Origin: Pseudoflavonifractor sp. 524-17
Lineage (GTDB): Bacteria; Bacillota; Clostridia; Oscillospirales; Oscillospiraceae
Assembly (NCBI RefSeq): GCF_009935845.1
Contig: NZ_QWEK01000019.1
Span: forward strand, 1 to 64,000
Length of the DNA: 64,000 nt
Direction of reading: 5' to 3'
The notes beneath the pieces were generated by a model. That model was given only the letters and a program-made list of their open reading frames with translations. It searched no databases and was not told the origin of the DNA. Shown here piece after piece: positions 37,192 to 45,296 of the stretch (positions are counted from its first letter, which is position 1; every line of letters begins with the position of its first letter). The translations under genes and the position numbers were made by a program.

Positions 37192-38073
37192 TTAATGCCA
37201 GTTCTCAGTCCCGAAACACCGGACAGGCGCAAGCTTCCGTCCGTTGAATATGGCGTTCTGAACAGCCGGCAGGCCCGCAGTCAGGATATTTTCCACCACC
37301 CCCTGCCAGCCGCCCAGATCCAAGAGAGCCAGGGCACTGCCTGCAAGCCGGAGGGAGTGCCGCAGCGTGGCCGCCACCTCCTCCCGATGACCCTCCGGCC
37401 CGTCGGGAAAGCGGACCAGCAGCGGGTTATAATTCCCCTGGGTCCGGTCGTCCTCCAGATCATCCCAAGCATCAATCAGGTAGATCCAGCGGCCCACATG
37501 GTAGAGAAGCTGGCCCACAGCCCGATCCTGCCTTGGGTTCCCTGTGGCGGGCGCCGCTGCCTGCAACATACAGGCAAAAGGGTCGGCGCTCTGGTCCAGA
37601 GACGCACAGTTTTCCATCTCCAGCGCCCGAAGCTGTCCCAGACATTCCCGCACTGTTTGGGCGTAGGCAGGACAGGTCCGCTCCGCCCGCCGGTAGGCCG
37701 GGGATATAACCAACGCCGCGATTCGAGCCCACTGCCGCTTCCAAAAACCCTCGTCCGCCACACTGTCCCGCAGCTTCCAATAGGCTAGGATGACACTCTC
37801 GTCCGCTGCCGTGTCCATCCCTGGGGCCGGGCTGATACAGGGCTTCTTTCTGCACCATAGCCGGGCGGGACAGCGGCACTTTCCCAGCTCCGGCCTAGGC
37901 GTCGGGGGCAACAGCAGCATGGCCAGCAGCGTAAAATCGTAGCTGAGAAACATCCGTGCCGGTAAGCCGTGCCGGCGGCCGATGGTATCACACAGGCCGC
38001 AGTAGGCGGCCCGATAGCCCTCCCACTCCCAGATCTTCATGTCCCGGTGGAAGGGGCGCACATAGCCGAACAA
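37192..38073 (-). CDS. DUF5685 family protein
   Basis: About 293 residues. It begins MFGYVRPFHRDMKIWEWEGYRA if read from a TTG at 38073, which has GGAG 7 bp ahead; that beginning and YCGLCDTIGRRHG match the DUF5685 family as I know it. Cysteine motifs CxxC, CRCPARLWCRKKPC and an acidic IDAWDDLEDD near residue 215 suggest metal ligands. Starts 1 bp past the rseC-like stop. Biochemical role unknown. Confidence 0.78.
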   Translation of the reverse strand: MFGYVRPFHRDMKIWEWEGYRAAYCGLCDTIGRRHGLPARMFLSYDFTLLAMLLLPPTPRPELGKCRCPARLWCRKKPCISPAPGMDTAADESVILAYWKLRDSVADEGFWKRQWARIAALVISPAYRRAERTCPAYAQTVRECLGQLRALEMENCASLDQSADPFACMLQAAAPATGNPRQDRAVGQLLYHVGRWIYLIDAWDDLEDDRTQGNYNPLLVRFPDGPEGHREEVAATLRHSLRLAGSALALLDLGGWQGVVENILTAGLPAVQNAIFNGRKLAPVRCFGTENWH

Positions 38074-38074
38074 C

Positions 38075-38500
38075 TCAGGGCTCCACAATGGCGGTAATAT
38101 GGAAAGAGGTCATACGCCGGCGCTTTACCACGCCGTTAATGACCACAGCTCCCGCCATCCCAAGACAAAACCCAAAAACACCCGCCGCGGCCGCCGCTCC
38201 CTCGCTACGGAACAGATGCTGCCCCGCAAAATAGAGCAGGAAAAAGAGAGCCATCGGAACCAGATAGACTATCGCCGCAATGGAGATCACCTGGCCGGTG
38301 GCGCTCTCCACCTGCACCAGATCTCCCGGCTGGGCCCAAAGCGGATTCTCCGCTCTGGCAGTTACCTCGTTTTGCACCAGCATCTCGCTGCAGCCGCCGC
38401 CGCACTTGGTGCAGTCGTGCCCGCAGGCTGATTTCCGCTGGACGGCAATTTCCGCCAGTCCATCTCCCAGCAGCCGCGTCACTCTCGCAATTTGTACCAT
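38075..38500 (-). CDS. RseC/MucC-family positive regulator of sigma or redox systems
   Basis: 141 residues: an N-terminal cysteine motif (CGHDCTKCGGGC), a beta segment, then two membrane helices (about 73-93 and 100-120). This matches the RseC/RnfH-like SoxR-reducing family, often tied to Rnf electron transport. No rnf genes are nearby. First in a run with DUF5685 and the J-domain gene. Confidence 0.8.
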   Translation of the reverse strand: MVQIARVTRLLGDGLAEIAVQRKSACGHDCTKCGGGCSEMLVQNEVTARAENPLWAQPGDLVQVESATGQVISIAAIVYLVPMALFFLLYFAGQHLFRSEGAAAAAGVFGFCLGMAGAVVINGVVKRRRMTSFHITAIVEP

Positions 38501-38572
38501 AATACCTCCAAATCAGAACATTTAGAGTCAGTTTACTGGCCAGCGCCTAGACACGGCCAAAAAGGTGCCATT

Positions 38573-38603
38573 ATGGGACGGACGCAGCATACGTCCGTCC
38601 CAT
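38573..38603 (-). terminator. Terminator of cdaA-cdaR
   Basis: Perfect 12-bp stem ATGGGACGGACG / CGTCCGTCCCAT with a 7-nt loop, 6 bp past the cdaR stop. Confidence 0.7.
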
Positions 38604-38609
38604 AGACGG

Positions 38610-39845
38610 TCACTCCCGTTTGATATTGACGACGATTCGATAGCTTGTCCCTACCACGCCTACATTGTCCTCACCATTCAGATCGACCTCTACCGGGATA
38701 GTCTGGCTCCCCATAACGACGTCTGACAGGTCAGCCCGAATGCGCAGCTGAGAGGGCAGGACCCGCCCTACCGCGTCGGCCTCGCCCCGTATCTCTACCT
38801 GCACGGACTGGGTCATGGCCTCAACGGCACAGCCCTCCGGCCGGTTGAAGAATTGGATCTCATCCACTCCCACCTCCAGGCTGCGGGTGGTCAGACCGTC
38901 AATCTTTACCTTGACCTTTGCCTCAGTGATACCGCTGACATTCTCTACCTTATTGCTCACCGGAATGGGCAACGACAGGCTCTCCTCATCATAGATTGTC
39001 TGAAGGTCAATCTCCCCCAGATTAATTTTATCAATCCGGGCCAGATCTTCCTCACTGCCGGACAGCGTGATGTGAGACGGCTCAATTTTGATCTCCGCGT
39101 TCTCACGGGCGGCACCGCCGCCGCTGACCACATCCACCGTCAGCTCTACTTCCTTCAGCTTAACCACGGGAAGGGTCACCTGCACCGTATCCACATCCAT
39201 CTCCAGGTTTAGCTTTTCGGCGTCCAATACCTCGCCGTTGCTGCCAATCAGCTCAAAGGACATATTATCCGTAAAGCTCTCCTTTATGGCCCCAGCCCCG
39301 TTGACCGTAACCAGAGCATATTCCACCTGGTTGACCAGCTCCTCCTGGCCGCTTACGGTTACGGTTCCCGGCGCAATGGAGAATTCTCCCAGTTGGAATC
39401 CCTCCGCCACGTCTCCGTTGAACTGCCCTCTTATCTCCACTGGCCGTTCAATCCGGCGAGCCACCACATATTGTACGCTCTGTTCCGAGCCAATGGTGCT
39501 CACACTGCTGCTGGAAACCGGATAGTTAATCTTATACCCTGTATTATAGGGGCCGGGGGCCGTCACATTGGACACGTCCACACTAATGCTGATGGTATCC
39601 CGGCTCAGTTTTCCCGCCGTACGCCAGTTGGTCCGCACGTTGAGCGTAACGGTCTGCTCTGCGCCCTCGGTAATCAGCAGTCCCCGTTCCTCCAGCCGCT
39701 CCAGACCAGTAAAGGTCACTGGAATATTTCGTATAGTCAAGTCCATGTCCTGATTGCGTTCGTTGCTTACATAAAGCCAAAGCACCACCGCCGCCAGCAG
39801 CGCCAGGATCATATAGAGCCATTTATGTTCCCGTCTCTTCTCCAT
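38610..39845 (-). CDS. cdaR: CdaA regulatory protein CdaR (YbbR domains)
   Basis: 411 residues: a short cytoplasmic start, one membrane anchor (about 9-27) and about four extracytoplasmic YbbR repeats, each near 80 residues with the RNIPVTF/VEIRGQ-like strands. It modulates the diadenylate cyclase at the membrane. Its start overlaps the 3' end of cdaA by 23 bp. Confidence 0.92.
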   Translation of the reverse strand: MEKRREHKWLYMILALLAAVVLWLYVSNERNQDMDLTIRNIPVTFTGLERLEERGLLITEGAEQTVTLNVRTNWRTAGKLSRDTISISVDVSNVTAPGPYNTGYKINYPVSSSSVSTIGSEQSVQYVVARRIERPVEIRGQFNGDVAEGFQLGEFSIAPGTVTVSGQEELVNQVEYALVTVNGAGAIKESFTDNMSFELIGSNGEVLDAEKLNLEMDVDTVQVTLPVVKLKEVELTVDVVSGGGAARENAEIKIEPSHITLSGSEEDLARIDKINLGEIDLQTIYDEESLSLPIPVSNKVENVSGITEAKVKVKIDGLTTRSLEVGVDEIQFFNRPEGCAVEAMTQSVQVEIRGEADAVGRVLPSQLRIRADLSDVVMGSQTIPVEVDLNGEDNVGVVGTSYRIVVNIKRE

Positions 39846-40710
39846 CTTGGCCGCCTCCCTTCTTGGACTTCAGCAAGCTGAAGAGCTTGGGCTTTTGACC
39901 CTCCTGCTCTGTCCCCTGGGGTATCAGTTCGTTGCGCAGCACACGCTCCAGAGTATCGGGAGCCAGATGCCGCTTGAGCATACCGCCTACCGCCACAGAG
40001 ATAGACCCGGTCTCCTCCGACACAATGGCCACCACCGCATCGGAGTGCTCGCTGGCCCCAATCCCCGCCCGGTGGCGCATGCCCAGCTCCCTGGACAGAT
40101 TTACATTTCCAGACAGCGGGAGCACACAACCCGCCCCCACAATGCGGCCGTTGCGAACGACCACCGCCCCGTCGTGCAGGGGCGCTTTGTTCCAAAACAG
40201 GTTTTTCAGCAGTTCGCTGCTTACCGAGCAGTCCAAAGCAGTGCCGGTCCGGATTGCGTCGTCAAATTGGTTCTTGCGCTCAAAGAGCATCAACGCGCCG
40301 GTTTTGCTTTTGGACAGGGCGGTATACGCCTCCACCGTCTGCTGAATCGCCTGCTCAATCTCATTGGGCTCCTCCGCATGGCTGAACATATCCCCCAGCC
40401 GGCTGCTGCCCACCTGCTCCAGCAGCTTTCGGATCTCCGGTTGGAACAGGACCACCAGAGCCAAGACACCCCATTCTACCGCCCGGCCGAGAAAGAAATT
40501 CAAGGTATTCAGCCTTAGAAACTGAGAAGACCACAATACCACCAGCACCAGCAGGACGCCCTTTGCCACCTGGCCAGAGCTGGTACGCCGGACAAGGGTA
40601 ATGCATTTGTAAATAATAAACGCCATGATACAGATATCAATTACATCTGTGACATGTATCAGGCGCAGATAATTCAAAAGGCCCTGAAAGGTTTCGTATA
40701 GCTGCTCCAT
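39823..40710 (-). CDS. cdaA: Diadenylate cyclase
   Basis: Makes c-di-AMP from two ATP. 295 residues: three N-terminal membrane helices (about 15-95) and a DAC domain with LHDGAVVV near residue 185 and MRHRAGIGASEHSDA near residue 219, the DGA and RHR catalytic motifs. The C-terminal basic tail overlaps cdaR. In many Firmicutes glmM follows cdaR; here it is absent. Confidence 0.95.
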   Translation of the reverse strand: MEQLYETFQGLLNYLRLIHVTDVIDICIMAFIIYKCITLVRRTSSGQVAKGVLLVLVVLWSSQFLRLNTLNFFLGRAVEWGVLALVVLFQPEIRKLLEQVGSSRLGDMFSHAEEPNEIEQAIQQTVEAYTALSKSKTGALMLFERKNQFDDAIRTGTALDCSVSSELLKNLFWNKAPLHDGAVVVRNGRIVGAGCVLPLSGNVNLSRELGMRHRAGIGASEHSDAVVAIVSEETGSISVAVGGMLKRHLAPDTLERVLRNELIPQGTEQEGQKPKLFSLLKSKKGGGQDGEETGT

Positions 40711-41096
40711 CTCAAATATCTCCCCGCTTTAGACAGGGATCCCTTTCCGCCGTCCTGTTGGGATCGCCCAGGTCTTTCCTTCCTTTTTAACTTATTTATT
40801 ATACTGTGTTTCCAGTTAATTGGCAATACGAATCCTTCTTAACTTTCTTTAAAATTTTCTGCCCGTCTGACTCATTCCCATCAAATCTGCCCCTCCTCCC
40901 TCCGGAAGAAAATATTTTCTGCCGGAAACTGTCACTTTTTCGCCCTATTTTTAATGATTTCTGAGTGATTTTGGCTGGCGTTGCATCCGGCATTCAGAGG
41001 TGAGGAAAGCCGTTCTGTTTCAAGCGTCATAGGATAGGTACAGGAAGCGGCACTCTCCGCCGCCCCAAAATTCCATCTCTAAGGAGGAGTCTCCCC
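40711..41096. other. Intergenic region between cdaA and the cotJ locus
   Basis: 386 bp between divergent genes, AT-richer than its surroundings. No gene seen. A CATAGGATA at 41028-41036 fits a sigma-K-type -10 (CATAnnnTA) for cotJ, but I found no matching -35. The cotJ ribosome site AAGGAGG (around 41081) closes the region. Confidence 0.5.
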
Positions 41097-41570
41097 ATGC
41101 TTTCTGAGAGCAATGCAGCCCGTTCCCAAACTGCCGGGCGCTGCACTGACAGCTCTGGCACACTGCCGGACTGTGCCCCACTGGCCGTCCCCTATGTCCC
41201 TTTTCAACAGCCAGGTTCAAAACGCTATTCCCAGCAGGAGGCCCTGAATAATGGCACCCTCTTCCCCGGGCTGAACCTTCCCTTCCATTTAAAGGAAAAT
41301 GCTGTCAATGCCGTTAACGGCCCCCTCGGCGAGCTCCAAGCCCTGGAATTCGTCCTGACGGAACTTGGCGAGTATCTGGACACCCACCAGAGCGATTCGG
41401 ATGCCTTCGCCCTCTATCAGCAATATGCCGCGCTGGAGCGGGAGGGCCGGGAGAAATACGAGAGTATGAACGGCCCGCTGATGCAGGGTTCCACCGCATT
41501 CGCCCAGTCCTGGTCCGCCTGGCTGTCCGATCCCTGGCCCTGGAACTACAACGAAGGGAGCGCCCGCTGA
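41097..41570 (+). CDS. cotJA-cotJB: Fused spore coat proteins CotJA and CotJB
   Basis: 157 residues. Residues about 28-68 match CotJA (LAVPYVPFQQP, then EALNNGTLFPGLNLPF). Residues about 79-152 match CotJB (LQALEFVLTELGEYLDTH, QQYAALE, and the closing PWPWN). In B. subtilis these are two separate genes of ~80 residues each, so here they form one chain. A ~28-residue Ser/Thr-rich leader precedes the CotJA part. RBS AAGGAGG is 9 bp before the ATG. The stop overlaps the cotJC start, so all three coat components remain coupled. Expected to act in the mother cell on the coat. Confidence 0.88.
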   Translation: MLSESNAARSQTAGRCTDSSGTLPDCAPLAVPYVPFQQPGSKRYSQQEALNNGTLFPGLNLPFHLKENAVNAVNGPLGELQALEFVLTELGEYLDTHQSDSDAFALYQQYAALEREGREKYESMNGPLMQGSTAFAQSWSAWLSDPWPWNYNEGSAR

Positions 41571-42037
41571 TGTTTGTCTACGAGAAAAAGTTGCAGTATC
41601 CCGTTAAAATCAAAAATACCAACCCTCAACTCGCATCTTTCATTATCAGTCAGTACGGCGGGCCAGACGGGGAGCTTGGCGCTGCCCTGCGCTATCTCAG
41701 CCAGCGGTACGCCATGCCCTACCCAGAGTTAAAGGGTTTGCTTACAGACATTGGCGTCGAGGAATTGGGGCATCTAGAAATGATTGGGGCGATTGTCCAT
41801 CAGCTCACCCGCAACCTCTCCCCCGATGACACCCGTATGGGTAACTTTGCCCCCTATTTCACCGACCACGGCGCCAGTGTTTACGCCGCCGCTGCCGCCG
41901 GCTCCCCCTGGACCGCCGCCTACATCGGCGTAAAGGGAGATATTATCTGTGACCTGACAGAAGATTTGGCGGCGGATGGGACGATAGCGCAAGCGCAACA
42001 AGACCGGAAAGCCTTGAAAACATTGGATTGTTGGTAG
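41570..42037 (+). pseudogene. cotJC: cotJC, 5' part, interrupted by the integrative element
   Basis: Manganese-catalase-like spore coat protein. The first 135 codons (41570-41974) match CotJC (MFVYEKKLQYPVKIKNTNP, GVEELGHLEM, YIGVKGD). From 41975 the frame runs into the element and ends after about 20 unrelated residues (DGTIAQAQQ ... DCW). The missing part starts at 52119 as EQKARVTYDN. The family reads DLxEDxAAEQKAR across this point, and joining 41976 to 52121 at a GA dinucleotide gives exactly that in frame. The gene is therefore split, not decayed. Whether the split form is active is unlikely, because metal ligands lie in the missing half. Confidence 0.88.
41963..41986. other. Left attachment junction (attL) of element 1
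   Basis: cotJC sequence GATTTGGCGGCG, then GA at 41975-41976, then element sequence TGGGACGATAG. The GA is the inferred crossover dinucleotide, shared with the right junction at 52119-52120. Confidence 0.7.
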
Positions 42038-42136
42038 GACGAGCCTTTTCCGACGGCGATGGTGTAAGGACAACCTGTTAAAATTTTCGATGGGACAAGC
42101 TGTTTCCAATCCAGTTTTTAGGAGAACTGATTTGCA

Positions 42137-42220
42137 ATGAAAATCGAATCGGACTATGTGAAAGTGGACGATTACTACCTCCCCGACCTGACGATAGAAC
42201 CGCCGCCGCCTGAAAAAAGT
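42137..42220 (+). pseudogene. Possible TnpV-like gene remnant
   Basis: An ATG (AGGAG 12 bp ahead) opens a frame reading MKIESDYVKVDDYYLPDLT, which resembles from memory the N-terminus of transposon TnpV proteins. After about 28 residues it runs into the promoter of the exporter cassette and loses similarity. It suggests the cassette was inserted into a transposon gene. Confidence 0.35.
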
Positions 42221-42221
42221 C

Positions 42222-42249
42222 TTGACAATGGGAATATAACCTGTATAAT
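42222..42249 (+). promoter_or_regulatory. Strong promoter of the MATE cassette
   Basis: Perfect TTGACA (42222-42227), 16-bp spacer and perfect TATAAT (42244-42249). It starts a leader of about 180 nt before the MATE start codon, which contains a terminator. Confidence 0.75.
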
Positions 42250-42255
42250 AAGGGT

Positions 42256-42343
42256 GCTTGCTCGGAGGGCCAGTCATTCAATAGGAAATGATGGGCTGGA
42301 TAAGGCACAGGCTGAAATGTCTGCGACTTATCCAGCCCTTTTG
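42256..42343 (+). promoter_or_regulatory. Leader with terminator: candidate attenuator of the MATE cassette
   Basis: GGGCTGGATAAG (42293-42304) and CTTATCCAGCCC (42327-42338) form a perfect 12-bp stem followed by TTTTGCTTTT, an intrinsic terminator between promoter and gene. Upstream, CCAGTCATT (42270-42278) can pair with AATGA and CTGG (42287-42299), which would remove the terminator's 5' arm and act as antiterminator. No known riboswitch class was recognised. Confidence 0.6.
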
Positions 42344-42437
42344 CTTTTCGTGCAACGAAACTACAACCAAAGATCAGAAAGGTATTGTGTTTATCCAGCA
42401 AAATATCTGAACGCAATTATTTGGAGGAGGATGCGAT

Positions 42438-43781
42438 ATGGATTTTCTCACAAGTAAAATCAGACCAATGTACCTTAAATATCTCTCTGCCGCTTTTGGC
42501 AGCGCATTGATTTCATCTATTTACGGCGTTGTCGACATGGCTATGGTTGGGCAATATCAGGGGCCAAACGGAACAGCCGCTTTAGCTGTTGTTGCCCCTG
42601 TCTGGAATATCATCTACAGTTTAGGGCTTCTGATGGGAATTGGAGGTTCCGTCCTCTTTTCGACGTTGCGGGGAGAGGGGGAAGAAAATCAAAAGCAGTC
42701 CAATGAATACTTTACTGCCGCTTTGATTGGGGTTACAGCTTTGGCTGCTATTGCATGGCTTGGTGTTATCTTCTTTGACCAAAGCCTCCTTGTGCTGTTT
42801 GGTGCGGAAGAAACTTTGATGCCCTTGGCAAGACAATATGTTCTGCCAATTAAGGCTGTTGTCCCCAGCTTTCTGTTTACTCAATTTTTTTCGGCATTCC
42901 TGCGCAATGACGGCAATCCGGGGCTTGCAACAAAAGCTGTTCTATTCGGTGGAGTTTTCAATATATTTGGCGATTATTTCTTTGTTTTTGCGATGAATAT
43001 GGGCATTATGGGCGCTGGTCTCGCTACTGCTATGGGGTCTGTCTCTTCGTTGTTGATTATGCTGACCCATTTTCGCAGCAAACAGAGATCCATTCATTTG
43101 GAAAAGCCTGTACGGTTGATTACAAAATTGAAGACCATTAGTGTAACTGGGTTTTCTACATTCTTCATTGATGTAGCTATGGGCATTCTGACGATGCTAT
43201 TCAACCGGCAGGTGTTGAAGTATCTGAATACTGATGCATTGTCCATATACGGCATTATTATCAATATCAGCACTTTTGTTCAGTGTTGCGCCTACAGCAT
43301 CGGGCAGGCAAGTCAGCCTATGATTTCAACAAACTTCGGCGCAGGAAAAGGAGAACGCATCAGCGAAATTTTGAAATACGCATTAGGAACAGCGGTTGTA
43401 TTTGGAGTGATTTGGACTGCCTTGGCAGAATTTACACCGAACCTTTTTGTCCGCATTTTTATGACGCCAACAAAAGAAATCCTTGCCATAGCTCCCAACA
43501 TTATCCGCGCTTATGGCTTATCGTTTCTATTGCTGCCACTGAATGTTTTTTCTACCTATTACTTTCAAGCATTAATGAAACCGTTTGCCTCATTTGCGGT
43601 TTCTGTATCCAGAGGTGCATTAATTAGCGGCTTCTTAATTTGTATGTTGCCTGCCATGGCGGGAGGCAATGCAATATGGTTTTCTATGCCGCTTACAGAG
43701 TTGATTGTTGCCATCTGTGTAATTATACTGATGGCAAAATATACGGCACAGTTACCGAAAGAAAGGATGGATAAAGTATGA
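42438..43781 (+). CDS. MATE family efflux transporter
   Basis: 447-residue, 12-helix multidrug/toxin extrusion protein; the two-fold repeat is seen in GSALISSIYGVVDMAMVGQY near the start and a similar arrangement after residue 230. Such exporters use Na+ or H+ gradients to expel cationic drugs. The G+C content is visibly lower than the flanking element, indicating separate acquisition. RBS TGGAGGAGG lies 8 bp ahead. It overlaps the next gene by 4 bp. Expression probably depends on the upstream attenuator. Confidence 0.88.
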   Translation: MDFLTSKIRPMYLKYLSAAFGSALISSIYGVVDMAMVGQYQGPNGTAALAVVAPVWNIIYSLGLLMGIGGSVLFSTLRGEGEENQKQSNEYFTAALIGVTALAAIAWLGVIFFDQSLLVLFGAEETLMPLARQYVLPIKAVVPSFLFTQFFSAFLRNDGNPGLATKAVLFGGVFNIFGDYFFVFAMNMGIMGAGLATAMGSVSSLLIMLTHFRSKQRSIHLEKPVRLITKLKTISVTGFSTFFIDVAMGILTMLFNRQVLKYLNTDALSIYGIIINISTFVQCCAYSIGQASQPMISTNFGAGKGERISEILKYALGTAVVFGVIWTALAEFTPNLFVRIFMTPTKEILAIAPNIIRAYGLSFLLLPLNVFSTYYFQALMKPFASFAVSVSRGALISGFLICMLPAMAGGNAIWFSMPLTELIVAICVIILMAKYTAQLPKERMDKV

Positions 43782-44383
43782 GAAGAATTATAACAATTGG
43801 CCGTGAGTTTGGGAGCGGCGGCCGTGAATTTGGCTGCCGCCTCGCAGAGAATTTGGGCGTTGCCTACTACGATCAGGAAATTATTAAAGCAATCGTAAAA
43901 AAGACAGAATTATCGGAACGATATGTTCAGCAAATGCTTGAAAAAAAGCCAATTGCATCATTTCCCATTCATATAGGCCGAACGCTTCACACGCTTCCCA
44001 GCCCGATGCTTGAGCAAAGCAGGTTGCTTTATCAGCAGCAATGCCAAGTTATCCGCGAAATGGCTGAAAAATCGGATTGTGTGATTGTTGGCCGATGTGC
44101 GGACTACATTTTGCGGGAATACCATCCATTCCGCATTTTTATGTATGCGAACATGGAAAGTAAAATCGAGAGATGCCGTCAAAAGGAGCAAACGCAGAAA
44201 ATACTGACTGATAAAGAACTGCGGAAAAGCATTTTAGAAGTTGACCGGCAACGGTCACGGTATTACGGATTTTATACAGACCAAACCTGGGGTGATCGTA
44301 CCAACTATGACTTGTGCGTTAATACAACAAATACCTCAATCAAGGAGATTGCAATAGCTCTTACAAAACTTTTTGGCAAGTAA
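43778..44383 (+). CDS. Cytidylate-kinase-like P-loop protein
   Basis: 201 residues beginning with ITIGREFGSGGREFG, the P-loop of the cytidylate-kinase-like family, followed by YYDQEIIKAIV, IVGRCADYILRE and an arginine-rich lid (DRQRSRYYGFYT). These proteins phosphorylate unknown small molecules. Translationally coupled to the MATE exporter (ATGA) and equally low in G+C, so the two likely act together, for example in modification and export of a compound (inference). Terminators follow. Confidence 0.82.
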   Translation: MRRIITIGREFGSGGREFGCRLAENLGVAYYDQEIIKAIVKKTELSERYVQQMLEKKPIASFPIHIGRTLHTLPSPMLEQSRLLYQQQCQVIREMAEKSDCVIVGRCADYILREYHPFRIFMYANMESKIERCRQKEQTQKILTDKELRKSILEVDRQRSRYYGFYTDQTWGDRTNYDLCVNTTNTSIKEIAIALTKLFGK

Positions 44384-44404
44384 TCCTGTCATACAAAATA
44401 CTCT

Positions 44405-44444
44405 GCCCCTCAACGGAGAAATAAAAAAACCGTTGATTGGGGCA
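44405..44444 (+). terminator. Terminator of the MATE cassette
   Basis: TGCCCCTCAACGG pairs with CCGTTGATTGGGGCA (small bulge) around an A-rich loop, about 20 bp past the stop of the kinase-like gene. Confidence 0.6.
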
Positions 44445-44481
44445 GGCAGTTTCGTGCGCTTAATTTGCAATGAGATACTTC

Positions 44482-44518
44482 AACCGGCGGTTTTAAGAAA
44501 TTAAAGCCGCCGGTTTTA
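44482..44518 (+). terminator. Second hairpin terminator
   Basis: AACCGGCGG / CCGCCGGTT stem followed by TTATA. Backs up the terminator at 44405-44444 and isolates the low-GC cassette from the element core. Confidence 0.6.
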
Positions 44519-44550
44519 TATCTATCGGCGGCATATAGGAGGATGCCGCC

Positions 44551-44643
44551 ATGCGATTAAAGGTAGATAGGCACTTATCAAAAAAAGCCTGCCCCTTGCA
44601 GCGGCATTCCCTACCCATGTTTGCAAAAATAATCGTTTTCTGA
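44551..44643 (+). CDS. Possible 30-residue peptide
   Basis: ATG with AGGAGG 7 bp ahead, followed by 29 further codons ending in FAKIIVF. Basic, with two cysteine/histidine residues. It could be a leader peptide for the regulators downstream; only the ribosome site supports it. Confidence 0.3.
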   Translation: MRLKVDRHLSKKACPLQRHSLPMFAKIIVF

Positions 44644-44664
44644 CGGCTCATACTGTTATGCCTT

Positions 44665-44699
44665 GCGCCCGAATGGTCTTGCACCATGCGGGCGCTTTT
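44665..44699 (+). terminator. Terminator or attenuator after the 30-residue ORF
   Basis: GCGCCCG / CGGGCGC stem (44665-44695) followed by TTTT, 22 bp past the small ORF and 86 bp before the first sigma-like gene. Confidence 0.6.
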
Positions 44700-44744
44700 C
44701 TATTTCCGGGCCAGCGATGCCAGCCTCGCTGTCGCTCCCCGCCC

Positions 44745-44777
44745 CCTCCGTTCAGACCCAAAAAATCTGAACGGAGG
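44745..44777 (+). promoter_or_regulatory. Hairpin sequestering the ribosome site of the first sigma-like gene
   Basis: Perfect 12-bp inverted repeat CCTCCGTTCAGA / TCTGAACGGAGG with a 9-nt loop. Its 3' arm contains the GGAGG 8 bp before the ATG at 44786, so folding would block translation. Confidence 0.55.
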
Positions 44778-44785
44778 AAAGGACG

Positions 44786-45223
44786 ATGGAAATTACCATC
44801 AAAATCAACGGGCGGTTTGTGTCTGTGGAGGTCAGCGCCGAGGTTGCCGACTATCTGGAACAGGCCAAGCGGAACAACAGGAAACTTTACCGGGAGCGTC
44901 AACGGTATTGGGATGGGCGCGAATATGACGAGTACATAATCGCCGCCGAGGGCCGCTTGCCCTACTGCGCCACCCCGGAGGAATTGGTCTGCCAGCGGGA
45001 AACGCTGGATGAAATTCTGACGGTGCTGGCGCTTTGCACCGATGCCCAGCGGGAGCGGTTCTTGCTCTATGCGCTGTACGATTTCAGCTATGTGGAGATT
45101 GCTGAAATGTGCGGTTGCTCCAAGTACGCAGTACGTGACAGCATCATGGCGGTGAGGAAAAATTTCAAAAAGTTTTTCCAAAACTGCCCCCACGAACGCC
45201 CCCCTAAGTGGGCTATAAGGTGA
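44786..45223 (+). CDS. Sigma-70 region-4-like regulator, first copy
   Basis: 145 residues. N-terminal part (MEITIKINGRFVSVEV) is a short beta segment followed by a charged helix. The C-terminal ~70 residues look like sigma region 4: DAQRERFLLYALYDFSYVEIAEMCGCSKYAVRDSI, a helix-turn-helix. No region 2 is visible, so it is probably an accessory activator as in Tn916-like or phage elements rather than a full sigma factor. First of three such genes in a row. The start follows a hairpin that covers its ribosome site. Confidence 0.7.
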   Translation: MEITIKINGRFVSVEVSAEVADYLEQAKRNNRKLYRERQRYWDGREYDEYIIAAEGRLPYCATPEELVCQRETLDEILTVLALCTDAQRERFLLYALYDFSYVEIAEMCGCSKYAVRDSIMAVRKNFKKFFQNCPHERPPKWAIR

Positions 45224-45244
45224 GGGGCGTTTGCTCCATCACCG

Positions 45245-45278
45245 GGAGGGACAAGCAGTTTCGGCTGCTTGTCCCTCC
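45245..45278 (+). promoter_or_regulatory. Perfect 14-bp hairpin between two sigma-like genes
   Basis: GGAGGGACAAGCAG / CTGCTTGTCCCTCC with a 6-nt loop. It ends 7 bp before the AGGAGG of the next gene. Either a weak terminator (few T residues follow) or a translation-control element. Confidence 0.5.
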
Positions 45279-45296
45279 TGTCATTTAGGAGGCTAT

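Noticed and set aside
40799-40993. 64-codon minus-strand frame (lysine/serine-rich)
   Set aside because: No ribosome site; low-complexity composition in an AT-rich promoter region.
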